A stretch of DNA of 64,000 bases from JAWLGJ01 sp041685145 (lineage in GTDB: Bacteria; Pseudomonadota; Alphaproteobacteria; Rhodospirillales; Magnetospirillaceae). Within the stretch, counting starts at the first letter, position 1. Each line of letters begins with the position of its first letter. Below, piece by piece: positions 1-7,825 of this stretch. The notes below the pieces were generated by a model, which was given only the letters and a program-made list of their open reading frames with translations, made no database searches and was not told the origin of the DNA. The DNA is taken from assembly GCA_041685145.1 (NCBI GenBank), contig JAWLGJ010000001.1, forward strand, positions 62,001 through 126,000. The letters are read 5' to 3'. A program made the translations under genes and the position numbers.

Positions 1-643
1 TATTGTCCGAGGGCAGGATATCGAGGCTGCGCCCGGTCAGCGTCATCCAGGGCACCATGCGGGCGGCGAACCACAGCGCAATGCGCTGGTAATAGGGCAT
101 GGTCGAGCGCGCCCACACCGCCGGCGCCGACAGGATGAGGCCGTCGGCGGGCGGTTGGGCCGCGGCGGTAGCGGCGACCATCGCCACGGCACCGCCCATG
201 CTTTCGCCCAGGATGTAGAGCGGCGCCTGCGGGTGGCGCCGGCGGACCAGATTGGCGACGGTGACCAGGTCGGCGGCCAGCCCCTCGCCCCCCGCCCACA
301 GGCCGCGATGGGGGCCGTTGCCGAAGCCGCGCTGGTCGTAGGCATAGACGGCGATGCCGCGCTCGGCCAGAAACGGGCCGACCTCGGCAAAGGCGTTGGA
401 ATAGTCGTTGAAGCCATGCACCGCCACCACCGCCGCCCGTGGCGACGCCGCCTCCGGCGGCAGCCAGCGCCGCAGCGGCAGCCGCGCCCCGTCGGCCATC
501 TGCACCTGGCCAAGATCGGGGTGCAGGCCGGCCTCGGCGACCGTCGGCCCCGGCGGCACGCGGCTGGAGGCGCAGGAGGTCACGGCAAGCGCCGTCGCCA
601 CCGACAGCAGGACGAGACGCAAACGGGCGAGAAGCGAGATCAT
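1..643 (-). CDS. alpha/beta hydrolase lipoprotein (partial, runs off window start)
   Basis: Serine hydrolase of the alpha/beta fold, resembling monoacylglycerol lipases and lysophospholipases. The nucleophile elbow reads GESMGG, and an earlier VHGFNDYSN segment fits the oxyanion-hole HG motif. The N-terminus has a hydrophobic stretch followed by VTSCASS, which looks like a lipobox, so it is probably membrane-anchored in the periplasm. The ATG at 643 lies 4 bp after the stop of the ABC ATPase gene, so the two are probably co-transcribed. The C-terminus, including the catalytic Asp and His, lies outside the window. The fold is secure; the substrate is unknown. Confidence 0.8.
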   Translation of the reverse strand, partial: MISLLARLRLVLLSVATALAVTSCASSRVPPGPTVAEAGLHPDLGQVQMADGARLPLRRWLPPEAASPRAAVVAVHGFNDYSNAFAEVGPFLAERGIAVYAYDQRGFGNGPHRGLWAGGEGLAADLVTVANLVRRRHPQAPLYILGESMGGAVAMVAATAAAQPPADGLILSAPAVWARSTMPYYQRIALWFAARMVPWMTLTGRSLDILPSDN

Positions 644-647
644 GCGC

Positions 648-1610
648 TTATGAATTTGCCGATCCGGTCAGTTGCAAGAAGATGTCTTCCAGATCGGTTT
701 CCTCCGTGGTGATGTCCAGCACCGTCAGCCCCGCCTCCTGCACGGCGGCGAGAATACGGCCGATGGGGGTGGCGCTGGGCTTGAAGTGGACCACCAGGCC
801 GCGGGCGCCGGCGCGTTCGGCGCCGAAGGGGACCAGCGGCGCCGGTACGTCGTCGAGGTCGCGGTCCACCACCACCGTCACGGTCTTGCTTTCCAGCCGC
901 CGCAACAGATTGGGGGTGGTGTCGCAGGCGACGACGTGGCCGTGATTGATGATGGCGACACGGTCGCACAGCGCCTCGGCTTCCTCCAGATAATGCGTCG
1001 TCAGCACGATGGTGGTGCCGGCGGCCTTCAGGCGGCGGACATAGGACCACAACTGTTGGCGCAGCTCGATGTCGACGCCGGCGGTGGGCTCGTCCAGCAC
1101 CAGCACCGGCGGCGCGTGCACCAGCGCCTTGGCGACCAGCAGGCGCCGGCGCATCCCCCCCGACAGGGTGCGGGCATAGGCATGGGCGCGGTCGGCAAGG
1201 CCCACCGCCTCCAGGATCTCCATCGTCCGGCGCTCGCGCGCCGGCACGCCGTACATGCCCGCCTGCACGTCCAGAAGTTCGAAGGGGGTGAAGAAGGGAT
1301 CGAGGTTGAGTTCCTGCGGCACCACGCCGATGGCCAGGCGCGCGGCCCGCATCTCGGCGTCGATGTCGTGGCCCCATATGCGCACGCTGCCGGTGGTCTT
1401 CACCACCAGACCGGCCAGAATGTTGATGAAGGTGGACTTGCCGGCGCCGTTGGGCCCCAGCAGGCCGAAGAACGAGCCGCGCGGAATCGCCAGCGACACC
1501 GCGTCCAGCGCCGTCTTGGGCGGGAAGCCGCCGCCGCCGCGATACACCTTCACCAGCCGCTCCGCCTCGACGGCATTGACGGGCGGCGCCGTCTCCTCGT
1601 GTGGGGTCAT
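648..1610 (-). CDS. ABC transporter ATP-binding protein
   Basis: ATPase subunit of an ABC exporter of the CcmA/NodI/DrrA type, 320 residues. Walker A GPNGAGKS is at 52-59, the Q-loop Gln near 99, the signature LSGGM at 149-153, Walker B VLVLDEP at 169-175 and the H-loop His at 206. The region after about residue 230 is the short accessory domain usual in this family. No ABC-2 permease is visible beside it: the next gene is a lipoprotein hydrolase and the upstream gene is divergent. The transported substrate cannot be deduced; lipid or drug export is typical of the family. Confidence 0.9.
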   Translation of the reverse strand: MTPHEETAPPVNAVEAERLVKVYRGGGGFPPKTALDAVSLAIPRGSFFGLLGPNGAGKSTFINILAGLVVKTTGSVRIWGHDIDAEMRAARLAIGVVPQELNLDPFFTPFELLDVQAGMYGVPARERRTMEILEAVGLADRAHAYARTLSGGMRRRLLVAKALVHAPPVLVLDEPTAGVDIELRQQLWSYVRRLKAAGTTIVLTTHYLEEAEALCDRVAIINHGHVVACDTTPNLLRRLESKTVTVVVDRDLDDVPAPLVPFGAERAGARGLVVHFKPSATPIGRILAAVQEAGLTVLDITTEETDLEDIFLQLTGSANS

Positions 1611-1687
1611 GTCCGGGAAGAACTGTTTGCCTGCAAGCCGGCTATCGGTATCATCCGCCGGTTCCCAGGGTCAACGACGCAAACCGC

Positions 1688-1900
1688 ATGACGATGCCTG
1701 AAGACAACGACATCCCCGACGTCGACGACGTCCGCACCGTGACCACCGACAAGGTCGCCTGCGACGGCAATGGCGGCCCGCTGGGCCACCCGATGATCTA
1801 TCTCAACTTCCGCCCCGACCAGCGGGAGATCGTCTGCCCCTATTGCTCGCGCCGTTTCCGCCGCGCCGAGGGGGTGGAGGCCGACGCCGGCCGGCATTGA
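1688..1900 (+). CDS. ZF-CHCC zinc-finger domain protein
   Basis: Small 70-residue protein with the CHCC zinc-binding pattern: Cys25, His34, Cys50 and Cys53, with the typical LGHP and CPYC segments. The fold is shared with the mitochondrial complex I subunit NDUFS6, and free-standing copies are common in alphaproteobacteria. The ATG at 1688 gives the compact family length; a second ATG at 1694 is also possible. It precedes polA by 67 bp on the same strand and may share its transcript. The cellular role is not established. Confidence 0.82.
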   Translation: MTMPEDNDIPDVDDVRTVTTDKVACDGNGGPLGHPMIYLNFRPDQREIVCPYCSRRFRRAEGVEADAGRH

Positions 1901-1967
1901 GCGTGCCACGGCCGCGCCCTTCGAAACGGCGCGCAAAGCCGCCGTCTCGAAGGCTGTGAGGGACTGC

Positions 1968-4742
1968 ATGACCGACGCGACCAAGCCACGCCACGTCTTC
2001 CTCGTCGACGGATCGGGCTTCATCTTCCGGGCCTTCCACGCCCTGCCGCCGATGACTCGCGCCGACGGCACGCCCATCAACGCCGTCTACGGCTTCACCA
2101 ACATGCTGTTGAAGCTGTTGCACGAGACCGACGCCGACCATGTGGCGGTGATCTTCGACGCCGGGCGAAAGAGCTTTCGCAACGACATCTATCCCGCCTA
2201 CAAGGCCAACCGCCAGGAGCCGCCCGAGGAACTGGTGCCGCAGTTCCCGCTGATTCGCGAGGCCACCCGCGCCTTCGACGTCGCCTGCGTCGAGATGCCG
2301 GGCTTCGAGGCCGACGACCTGATCGCCACCTATGCCCGCCAGGCAGCGCGCGAAGGCGCGATGGTGACCATCGTCTCCTCGGACAAGGATCTGATGCAGC
2401 TTGTCGACGGCAGGATCGAGATGCTGGACCCCATCAAGAGCACGCCCATCCGGGCGCCGGAGGTGGAGGCGAAATTCGGGGTCGGGCCGGAGCGGGTGGC
2501 GGACGTGCAGGCGCTGGCCGGCGACCCCACCGACAATGTTCCCGGCGTGCCCGGCATCGGCGTCAAGACCGCCGCCGAACTCATCAACCGCTATGGCGAC
2601 CTGGAGACGCTGCTCGCCCACGCGCACGAGATCAGCCAGCCCAAGCGCCGCGAGCGCCTGGTCGAACACGCCGAGGAGGCGCGGCTGTCGCGGCGGCTGG
2701 TGGAGTTGCGCGCCGACGTCCCCGTCGCGGAGGGGCTGGAGAGTTTCCGGGTCCGGCCGCCGGATTACGAACGCCTGCTGGCCTTCGTCAGGGAGCAGGG
2801 TTTCCGTAGCATCGCCGCGCGCCTGGAGGGGCGAATGGCCGAGGCCTCGCCCGAGGCGGCGGCGCTGGTCGAGGCGGTGGACCGCTCCGCCTATGAACTG
2901 GTGCTGACCCTGGAGGCGCTGGACCGCTGGGTGGCGGCCGCCACCGACGCCGGGGTGGTCGCCATCGACACCGAGACCACCTCGCTGGACCCGTTGCGCT
3001 GCGCCATCGTCGGCTTTTCCCTCGCCGTCGCCCCCGGCAAGGCCTGCTATGTGCCGCTGCGCCATCGGCCGCCGGCCGACCAGGGCAGCCTGGCGCTGGG
3101 CGACGGCGGCGGCGAGGCCGAGGCGCCGAAACTGGTGCCCTACGACGCCGCCCTCGACCGCCTGAAGCGCCTGTGCGCCGACGACGCCGTGCTCAAGGTG
3201 GGGCACAACCTCAAATACGATTTGCAGGTGCTGAAGAACTGCGGCATCGACTGCGCGCCCATCGACGACACCATGCTGCTGTCCTATGTGCTGGAGGGCG
3301 GCGCCCACGGCCACGGCATGGACGAGTTGTGCGCCCTGCACCTGGGCCACAAGGCCATCCCCTTCGGCGAGGTCTGCGGCACCGGCAAGGCGCAGGTGAC
3401 CTTCGACCGCGTGCCGCTGGACCGCGCCCTGGACTATGCCGCCGAGGACGCCGACGTCACCCTGCGGCTGCACCGCCTGTTCCGCCCCCGCCTGGTGGCC
3501 GAGCGCATGGTGACGGTCTACGAGGCGATCGAGCGCCCGCTGGTGCCGGTGCTGGCGGCGATGGAGCGCGCCGGCATCCGCGTCGACGCCGAGGCGCTGA
3601 CGGCGCTGTCGGCGGATTTCGGCCGCCGCATGGGGGAACTTGAGGCGGAGATTCACCGCCTCGCGGGGCGGCCGTTCAATGTCGGCTCGCCCAAGCAGTT
3701 GGCCGAGGTGCTGTTCGAGGAAATGAGCCTGGACGCCGGCAACAACGGCCGCAAGGGCAAGTCGGGGGTGCGCTCGACCGGCGCCGACGTGCTGGAGGCC
3801 CTCGCCGCCCAGGGCCACGACCTGCCGGCGCGGGTGCTGGACTGGCGCCAGATCGCCAAGCTGAAAAGCACCTATGCCGATGCCCTGGTGCAGCAAATCA
3901 TGCCCTCCACCGGCCGCGTGCACACCAATTTCGCGATGGCCGCGACGTCGACGGGGCGGTTGGCCTCAAGCGACCCCAATCTCCAGAACATCCCCATCCG
4001 CACCGAGGAGGGGCGCAAGATCCGCCGCGCCTTCGTCGCCGAGGCGGGCTGCAAGCTGCTCTCGGCCGACTACTCGCAGATCGAGCTGCGGCTGGTGGCG
4101 CATGTCGCCGGAGTGGCGGCGCTGAGCGAGGCCTTCCGCAACGGCAAGGACATCCACGCCGCCACCGCGTCCCAGGTCTTCGGCGTGCCCATCGAGGGCA
4201 TGGACCCCATGACCCGGCGCAAGGCCAAGGCGATCAATTTCGGCATCATCTACGGCATCAGCCCCTTCGGCCTCGGCAACCAACTCGGCATCCCCCAGGG
4301 CGAGGCCAGGGCCTATATCGAGGCCTATTTCGAGCGTTACCCGGAAATTCGCGCCTATATGGAGCGCACCAAGGACCAGGCCCGCGCCCAGGGCTTCGTC
4401 ACCACCCTGTTCGGGCGCAGGTGCTACACCCCCGGCATCAAGGACAAGAATCCGGCGCGGCGCGCCTTCGCCGAACGCGCCGCCATCAACGCCCCCATCC
4501 AGGGCGGCGCCGCCGACATCATCAAACGCGCCATGATCCGCCTGCCCGCCGCCCTGAGCGACGCGGGCCTGAACGCGCGGATGCTGCTCCAGGTCCACGA
4601 CGAACTGGTCTTCGAGGTGCCCGACGCCGAGGTGGAGGCGACCAAGGCCCTGGTGCGGCAGGTGATGGAAAGCGCCGCCGAGCTGTCGGTGCCCCTGGAG
4701 GTGGACACCGGCGCCGGCGACAATTGGGCCGAGGCGCATTAG
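1968..4742 (+). CDS. polA: DNA polymerase I
   Basis: Replicative gap-filling and repair polymerase, 924 residues, with all three domains. The N-terminal 5'-3' flap exonuclease (about 1-290) carries the VDGSGFIFRAFHA start and the GVPGIGVKTA helix-hairpin-helix. The 3'-5' exonuclease keeps its metal ligands (DTET, Asp334 and Glu336; HNLKYD; YAAEDADVT), so proofreading should be active, unlike Taq-type enzymes. The polymerase domain has motif A SADYSQIEL (Asp701), motif B with NFGIIYG and motif C VHDE (Asp878). The ATG at 1968 is preceded by GAGGGA at good spacing; a GTG 12 bp upstream is less likely. Confidence 0.97.
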   Translation: MTDATKPRHVFLVDGSGFIFRAFHALPPMTRADGTPINAVYGFTNMLLKLLHETDADHVAVIFDAGRKSFRNDIYPAYKANRQEPPEELVPQFPLIREATRAFDVACVEMPGFEADDLIATYARQAAREGAMVTIVSSDKDLMQLVDGRIEMLDPIKSTPIRAPEVEAKFGVGPERVADVQALAGDPTDNVPGVPGIGVKTAAELINRYGDLETLLAHAHEISQPKRRERLVEHAEEARLSRRLVELRADVPVAEGLESFRVRPPDYERLLAFVREQGFRSIAARLEGRMAEASPEAAALVEAVDRSAYELVLTLEALDRWVAAATDAGVVAIDTETTSLDPLRCAIVGFSLAVAPGKACYVPLRHRPPADQGSLALGDGGGEAEAPKLVPYDAALDRLKRLCADDAVLKVGHNLKYDLQVLKNCGIDCAPIDDTMLLSYVLEGGAHGHGMDELCALHLGHKAIPFGEVCGTGKAQVTFDRVPLDRALDYAAEDADVTLRLHRLFRPRLVAERMVTVYEAIERPLVPVLAAMERAGIRVDAEALTALSADFGRRMGELEAEIHRLAGRPFNVGSPKQLAEVLFEEMSLDAGNNGRKGKSGVRSTGADVLEALAAQGHDLPARVLDWRQIAKLKSTYADALVQQIMPSTGRVHTNFAMAATSTGRLASSDPNLQNIPIRTEEGRKIRRAFVAEAGCKLLSADYSQIELRLVAHVAGVAALSEAFRNGKDIHAATASQVFGVPIEGMDPMTRRKAKAINFGIIYGISPFGLGNQLGIPQGEARAYIEAYFERYPEIRAYMERTKDQARAQGFVTTLFGRRCYTPGIKDKNPARRAFAERAAINAPIQGGAADIIKRAMIRLPAALSDAGLNARMLLQVHDELVFEVPDAEVEATKALVRQVMESAAELSVPLEVDTGAGDNWAEAH

Positions 4743-4757
4743 GCGCGATTGACCAAC

Positions 4758-4786
4758 TTGACCAAGAAGACTCCGCCGCCTACCTT
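4758..4786 (+). promoter_or_regulatory. putative sigma70 promoter of the Phd/PIN toxin-antitoxin pair
   Basis: TTGACC at 4758-4763, a 17-bp spacer and TACCTT at 4781-4786, placed 25 bp before the antitoxin ATG. A second TTGACC begins 9 bp earlier at 4749, giving a tandem TTGACCAA motif that could also serve as an operator. The site starts 15 bp after the polA stop, which suggests that the pair is transcribed independently of polA. Confidence 0.5.
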
Positions 4787-4811
4787 CGGATGCAGGCACG
4801 GAGACACGGTC

Positions 4812-5057
4812 ATGCCCGAAACCTTCAACATCTACGACGCCAAGACACAGCTTTCGCGGCTGGTGGAGCGGGCCGGCGCCGGCGAGGAGATCATCATCGC
4901 CAAGGGCGGCAAGCCGATGGCGCGGCTGGTGGGGCTGCCGCGGGAGAAGCCGAAGCGGCGGCCCGGACGCTACAAGGGGCAGATCGTCATCCGCGAGGAC
5001 TTCGACGCGCCGCTGGACGAGGATTTCGAGCGCGCCGTCCGCGGGGAGGGCGCGTGA
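4812..5057 (+). CDS. Phd/YefM-family antitoxin
   Basis: Antitoxin of 81 residues. The N-terminus (MPETFNIYDAKTQLSRLVE) followed by GEEIIIAKGGKPMARLV is the classic Phd/YefM DNA-binding fold. The C-terminal part (RRPGRYKGQIVIREDFDAPL) is the tail that normally wraps the partner PIN toxin. The ATG at 4812 has GGAG 8 bp upstream and is preferred over a TTG at 4749, which overlaps the predicted promoter. The stop codon overlaps the toxin start (GTGA), so the two are translationally coupled. It should repress its own promoter, alone or with the toxin, by family analogy. Confidence 0.9.
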   Translation: MPETFNIYDAKTQLSRLVERAGAGEEIIIAKGGKPMARLVGLPREKPKRRPGRYKGQIVIREDFDAPLDEDFERAVRGEGA

Positions 5058-5434
5058 GGCTGTTGCTGGACACGCATGTCCTGCTGTGGTGGCTGGCGGA
5101 TGACCCGAAACTGCCGCATTCAATTCGAGCCGCGGTCGAAACCGCCGACGAGGTCGTGCTGAGCGCGGCGACGGCCTGGGAGATCGCCGTCAAGCGGGCG
5201 GCGGGACGCCTGACGGTGCCCTTTGACGATTTCGAGGCGCTGGCGACGGCAGAGGGGTTCTCCCTGCTGCCGATGACGGCGGCGCACGCCTGGGCGGCCG
5301 GCGCCCTGCCCCGGCACCACGGCGACCCTTTCGACCGCATCCTTGTCGCCCAGGCCATCCTCGACGGGCTGGTGCTGGTGTCCATCGATGGGATGCTTCG
5401 GCGCTACGACGTGGCGCTGCTCCCCGTCCACTAG
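5054..5434 (+). CDS. PIN-domain toxin (VapC-like ribonuclease)
   Basis: PIN-fold endoribonuclease toxin of 126 residues. The acidic metal-binding residues are all present: Asp6 in LLLDTH, Glu43 in AWEIAVK, and Asp91 and Asp94 in HGDPFDRIL, with Asp112 near the end. The GTG start at 5054 overlaps the antitoxin stop. This subgroup (DTHVLLWW start) pairs with Phd-type rather than AbrB-type antitoxins, which matches the upstream gene. It probably cleaves tRNA or rRNA; the target cannot be read from sequence. Its 3' end is 10 bp from the convergent PAS-protein gene. Confidence 0.92.
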   Translation: MRLLLDTHVLLWWLADDPKLPHSIRAAVETADEVVLSAATAWEIAVKRAAGRLTVPFDDFEALATAEGFSLLPMTAAHAWAAGALPRHHGDPFDRILVAQAILDGLVLVSIDGMLRRYDVALLPVH

Positions 5435-5444
5435 CGCCCACCGC

Positions 5445-6101
5445 CTAAGGCCGCACCCCTTCCTCCGGCGCTTCGCCGCCCCGGGCGCGCCGCACGACAT
5501 GGTGCTCGCAGTGGGGGCAGACGGTGTGGCTGACGCAGACCTCGCCGGGGCCGCCGCGGCGGTAGTATTCGTCGGCCTCGACCCATTCGCGGGTCGCGCC
5601 GCCGGGGGGGAAGGCGACGCGCTGGCACAGGCTGCACATCTCGACGATGGGCGCGGCGGCGATGTCCTCGATGCGGGCGCGCATGGCGGCGAAGTCGAAC
5701 AGCGCCAGCGGCACCCGCGCCCGTTCCGACAGCCGCTGCGACTGGAACAGCAGCGCCCGCAGCGTCCCGTCCTCCTCGACGCGGGTGATGGCCATGCGAA
5801 AGCGCCGGCGGGCGCCGGGGCTGTCGCAGCGGAACGAGAAGCCGATGGTTTCGGTCCGCCCCTGGCGCAGCGCGTCCATGAAGCGAGCGTAGGCGTCGCG
5901 CACCGGCTCGCCCTCGACGAAGTCGAGCATGGAGCGGCCGATGAGGGTGTCGGGCTCGGCATAGCTTTCGGCGCCATCGGCCCGCGCCGCCCGCGCCCAG
6001 CGCCGCCAGCCGCAGGTGACGAAGCGCCCCTGCGGATCGGTCAGCCAGACGAGGCCGTCCATCGCCTCCAGCAACTGCTGCGTGCCGTCCATGACGCCCA
6101 T
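5445..6101 (-). CDS. PAS-domain protein with C-terminal CxxC/CxxC zinc-type motif
   Basis: Protein of 218 residues. The first 125 residues look like a PAS sensor fold (DGLVWLTDPQGRFV start and a late RFRMAITRV strand). The C-terminal part carries MCSLCQ (Cys156, Cys159), EWVEADEYY and SHTVCPHC (His192, Cys195, Cys198). This matches the SYCKKI...W..ve.Y...SHGiCpeC module often found at the end of PAS proteins and response regulators, which probably binds a metal. There is no catalytic output domain, so it may act as a partner or adaptor. It is divergent from the phosphate transporter gene. Function is unknown. Confidence 0.75.
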   Translation of the reverse strand: MGVMDGTQQLLEAMDGLVWLTDPQGRFVTCGWRRWARAARADGAESYAEPDTLIGRSMLDFVEGEPVRDAYARFMDALRQGRTETIGFSFRCDSPGARRRFRMAITRVEEDGTLRALLFQSQRLSERARVPLALFDFAAMRARIEDIAAAPIVEMCSLCQRVAFPPGGATREWVEADEYYRRGGPGEVCVSHTVCPHCEHHVVRRARGGEAPEEGVRP

Positions 6102-6181
6102 ATCTGCGCCGCACCGCCGCCCCGCAAGCGCCGCAAGCGGGTCGGGGCGGGGTCAGAGGGCCAGGGGGCATGACCTTCGGG

Positions 6182-6210
6182 TTACATTTTCATGACTCTT
6201 CTGTTATGTT
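6182..6210 (+). promoter_or_regulatory. possible promoter of the phosphate transporter
   Basis: TTACAT at 6182-6187, a 17-bp spacer and TATGTT at 6205-6210, in an AT-richer patch 30 bp before the GTG start. The match to sigma70 consensus is moderate. A Pho box was looked for here, but no well-spaced pair of CTGTCAT-like repeats was found. Confidence 0.35.
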
Positions 6211-6240
6211 CCCGCCGGCTTAACAAACAGCGGTCTCGTC

Positions 6241-7785
6241 GTGGTCAAGCCCTCTCCTCCCGGCGACTACAAGAAGCTCCACAAGGAACTGAAGCGCATC
6301 GCCGTTCTCGAACGGGCGACGCAGGAAATCGGCCGGCGCACGGTGGCGCTGGGCCTGGCGCTGCTGTTCCTGGTCCTGGTGCTGCTGTTCACGCTGTCGA
6401 TCAGCGGCACCTACGAGAAGGGCATCTTCGTCATCGCCGCCGGCATCATCGGCGGCTATATGGCCCTGAACATCGGCGCCAACGACGTTGCCAACAATGT
6501 CGGTCCGGCGGTGGGCTCGCGGGCGCTGACGATGGGCGGCGCCCTGGTCATTGCCGGCATCTTCGAGGCCGCCGGCGCCTTCCTGGCCGGCGGCGAAGTG
6601 GTGCAGACGGTGTCGAAGGGCATCATCGACATCGATGGGATGCCCAGCCTAGACCACTTCGTCTGGGCGATGCTGGCGGCGCTGCTGGCGGCGGCGCTGT
6701 GGCTCAACCTCGCCACCTGGCTGGGGGCGCCGGTTTCCACCACCCATTCCATTGTCGGCGGCGTCATGGGCTCGGGGATGGCGGTGGCCGGCCTCGCCGC
6801 CGTCGACTGGGGGGTGATGAGCGCCATCGCCGCGAGCTGGGTGATTTCGCCGGTGCTGGGCGGCGTCATCGCGGCGGCGCTGCTGACCTTCGTGAAGTTC
6901 GCCGTGCTGCGCCGCGACGACAAGATCGCCGCAGCGACGGCATGGGTGCCGGTGCTAGTGGCGATCATGGCCTGCGCCTTCACCGCCTTCCTGCTGATGA
7001 AGGGCCTGAAGCGCATCTGGAGCCCCGACACCACCACGGTGGTGCTGTTGTCGGCGGCGATGCTGGTGGGCTCGTTCGCGGCCGTGCGCCCGCTGGTGCG
7101 CCGCGCCGCCGTGGGGCTGGAGAACCGCCGCAAGGCGGTGGCGCGGCTGTTCACGGTGCCGCTGATCGTCTCGGCGGCGCTGTTGTCCTTCGCCCACGGC
7201 GCCAACGACGTCGCCAACGCCGTCGGGCCGCTGGCGGCCATCGTCTCGGCGGTGCACGAGGGCAACATCACCGCCGAGGCCGCGGTGCCGGGGTGGGTGA
7301 TGCTGATCGGCGGCCTGGGCATCGCGGCCGGGCTGGTGCTGTTCGGGCCCAAGCTGATCCGCACCGTCGGTGAAAAGATCACCAAGCTGGACCCCATTCG
7401 CGCCTTCTGCGTGGCGTTGTCGGCGGCGGTGACGGTGATCGCCGCCTCGGTCATGGGCCTGCCGGTGAGCTCCACCCACATCGCCGTCGGCGGCGTCTTC
7501 GGGGTCGGCTTCCTGCGCGAGTTCCTGGCCCACTGGGACCGCCAGCGCCTCAACAACCGAAACCAGCGCCCGCCGGTGGACGCGGCGCCGCCGGCGCTGA
7601 TGGCCGGCGAACCTTTCGATCCCGCCCGGCCCGACCCGGAAAAGGAACTGCGCAAGGCCGAGCGCCGGCGGCTGGTGCGGCGCTCGCACCTGCTGACCAT
7701 CGGCGCCGCCTGGGTCATCACCGTGCCCTGCGCCGCTCTGCTGGCCGCCGGCCTCTATCTGGCGCTGGCTACGGTTCTGGGCTGA
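6241..7785 (+). CDS. inorganic phosphate transporter, PiT family
   Basis: Low-affinity phosphate permease of 514 residues with about ten or eleven membrane helices. The duplicated PiT signature is intact: GANDVANNVGP at 79-89 and GANDVANAVGP starting at 320, each followed by a matching helix pair with VSTTHSIVGG and VSSTHIAVGG. A basic coiled N-terminal extension (residues 1-35) precedes the first helix, and a charged loop (about 430-480) sits before the last helix. The start is a GTG with a poor ribosome-binding site; no other in-frame start lies between it and an upstream stop. No phoU-like gene is adjacent. Confidence 0.95.
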   Translation: MVKPSPPGDYKKLHKELKRIAVLERATQEIGRRTVALGLALLFLVLVLLFTLSISGTYEKGIFVIAAGIIGGYMALNIGANDVANNVGPAVGSRALTMGGALVIAGIFEAAGAFLAGGEVVQTVSKGIIDIDGMPSLDHFVWAMLAALLAAALWLNLATWLGAPVSTTHSIVGGVMGSGMAVAGLAAVDWGVMSAIAASWVISPVLGGVIAAALLTFVKFAVLRRDDKIAAATAWVPVLVAIMACAFTAFLLMKGLKRIWSPDTTTVVLLSAAMLVGSFAAVRPLVRRAAVGLENRRKAVARLFTVPLIVSAALLSFAHGANDVANAVGPLAAIVSAVHEGNITAEAAVPGWVMLIGGLGIAAGLVLFGPKLIRTVGEKITKLDPIRAFCVALSAAVTVIAASVMGLPVSSTHIAVGGVFGVGFLREFLAHWDRQRLNNRNQRPPVDAAPPALMAGEPFDPARPDPEKELRKAERRRLVRRSHLLTIGAAWVITVPCAALLAAGLYLALATVLG

Positions 7786-7825
7786 GCGCCGGCGGCGGCG
7801 ATCCACGCGCCGTCGCCGTCGCGCC

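Noticed and set aside
4749..4811. Longer antitoxin starting at TTG 4749
   Set aside because: The extra residues are not conserved-looking and overlap the predicted promoter; ATG 4812 has a good ribosome-binding site.
6181..6210. Possible Pho box before the phosphate transporter
   Set aside because: Heptamer-like pieces (TTTTCAT, CTGTTAT) exist but are 14 bp apart instead of 11 and match poorly.
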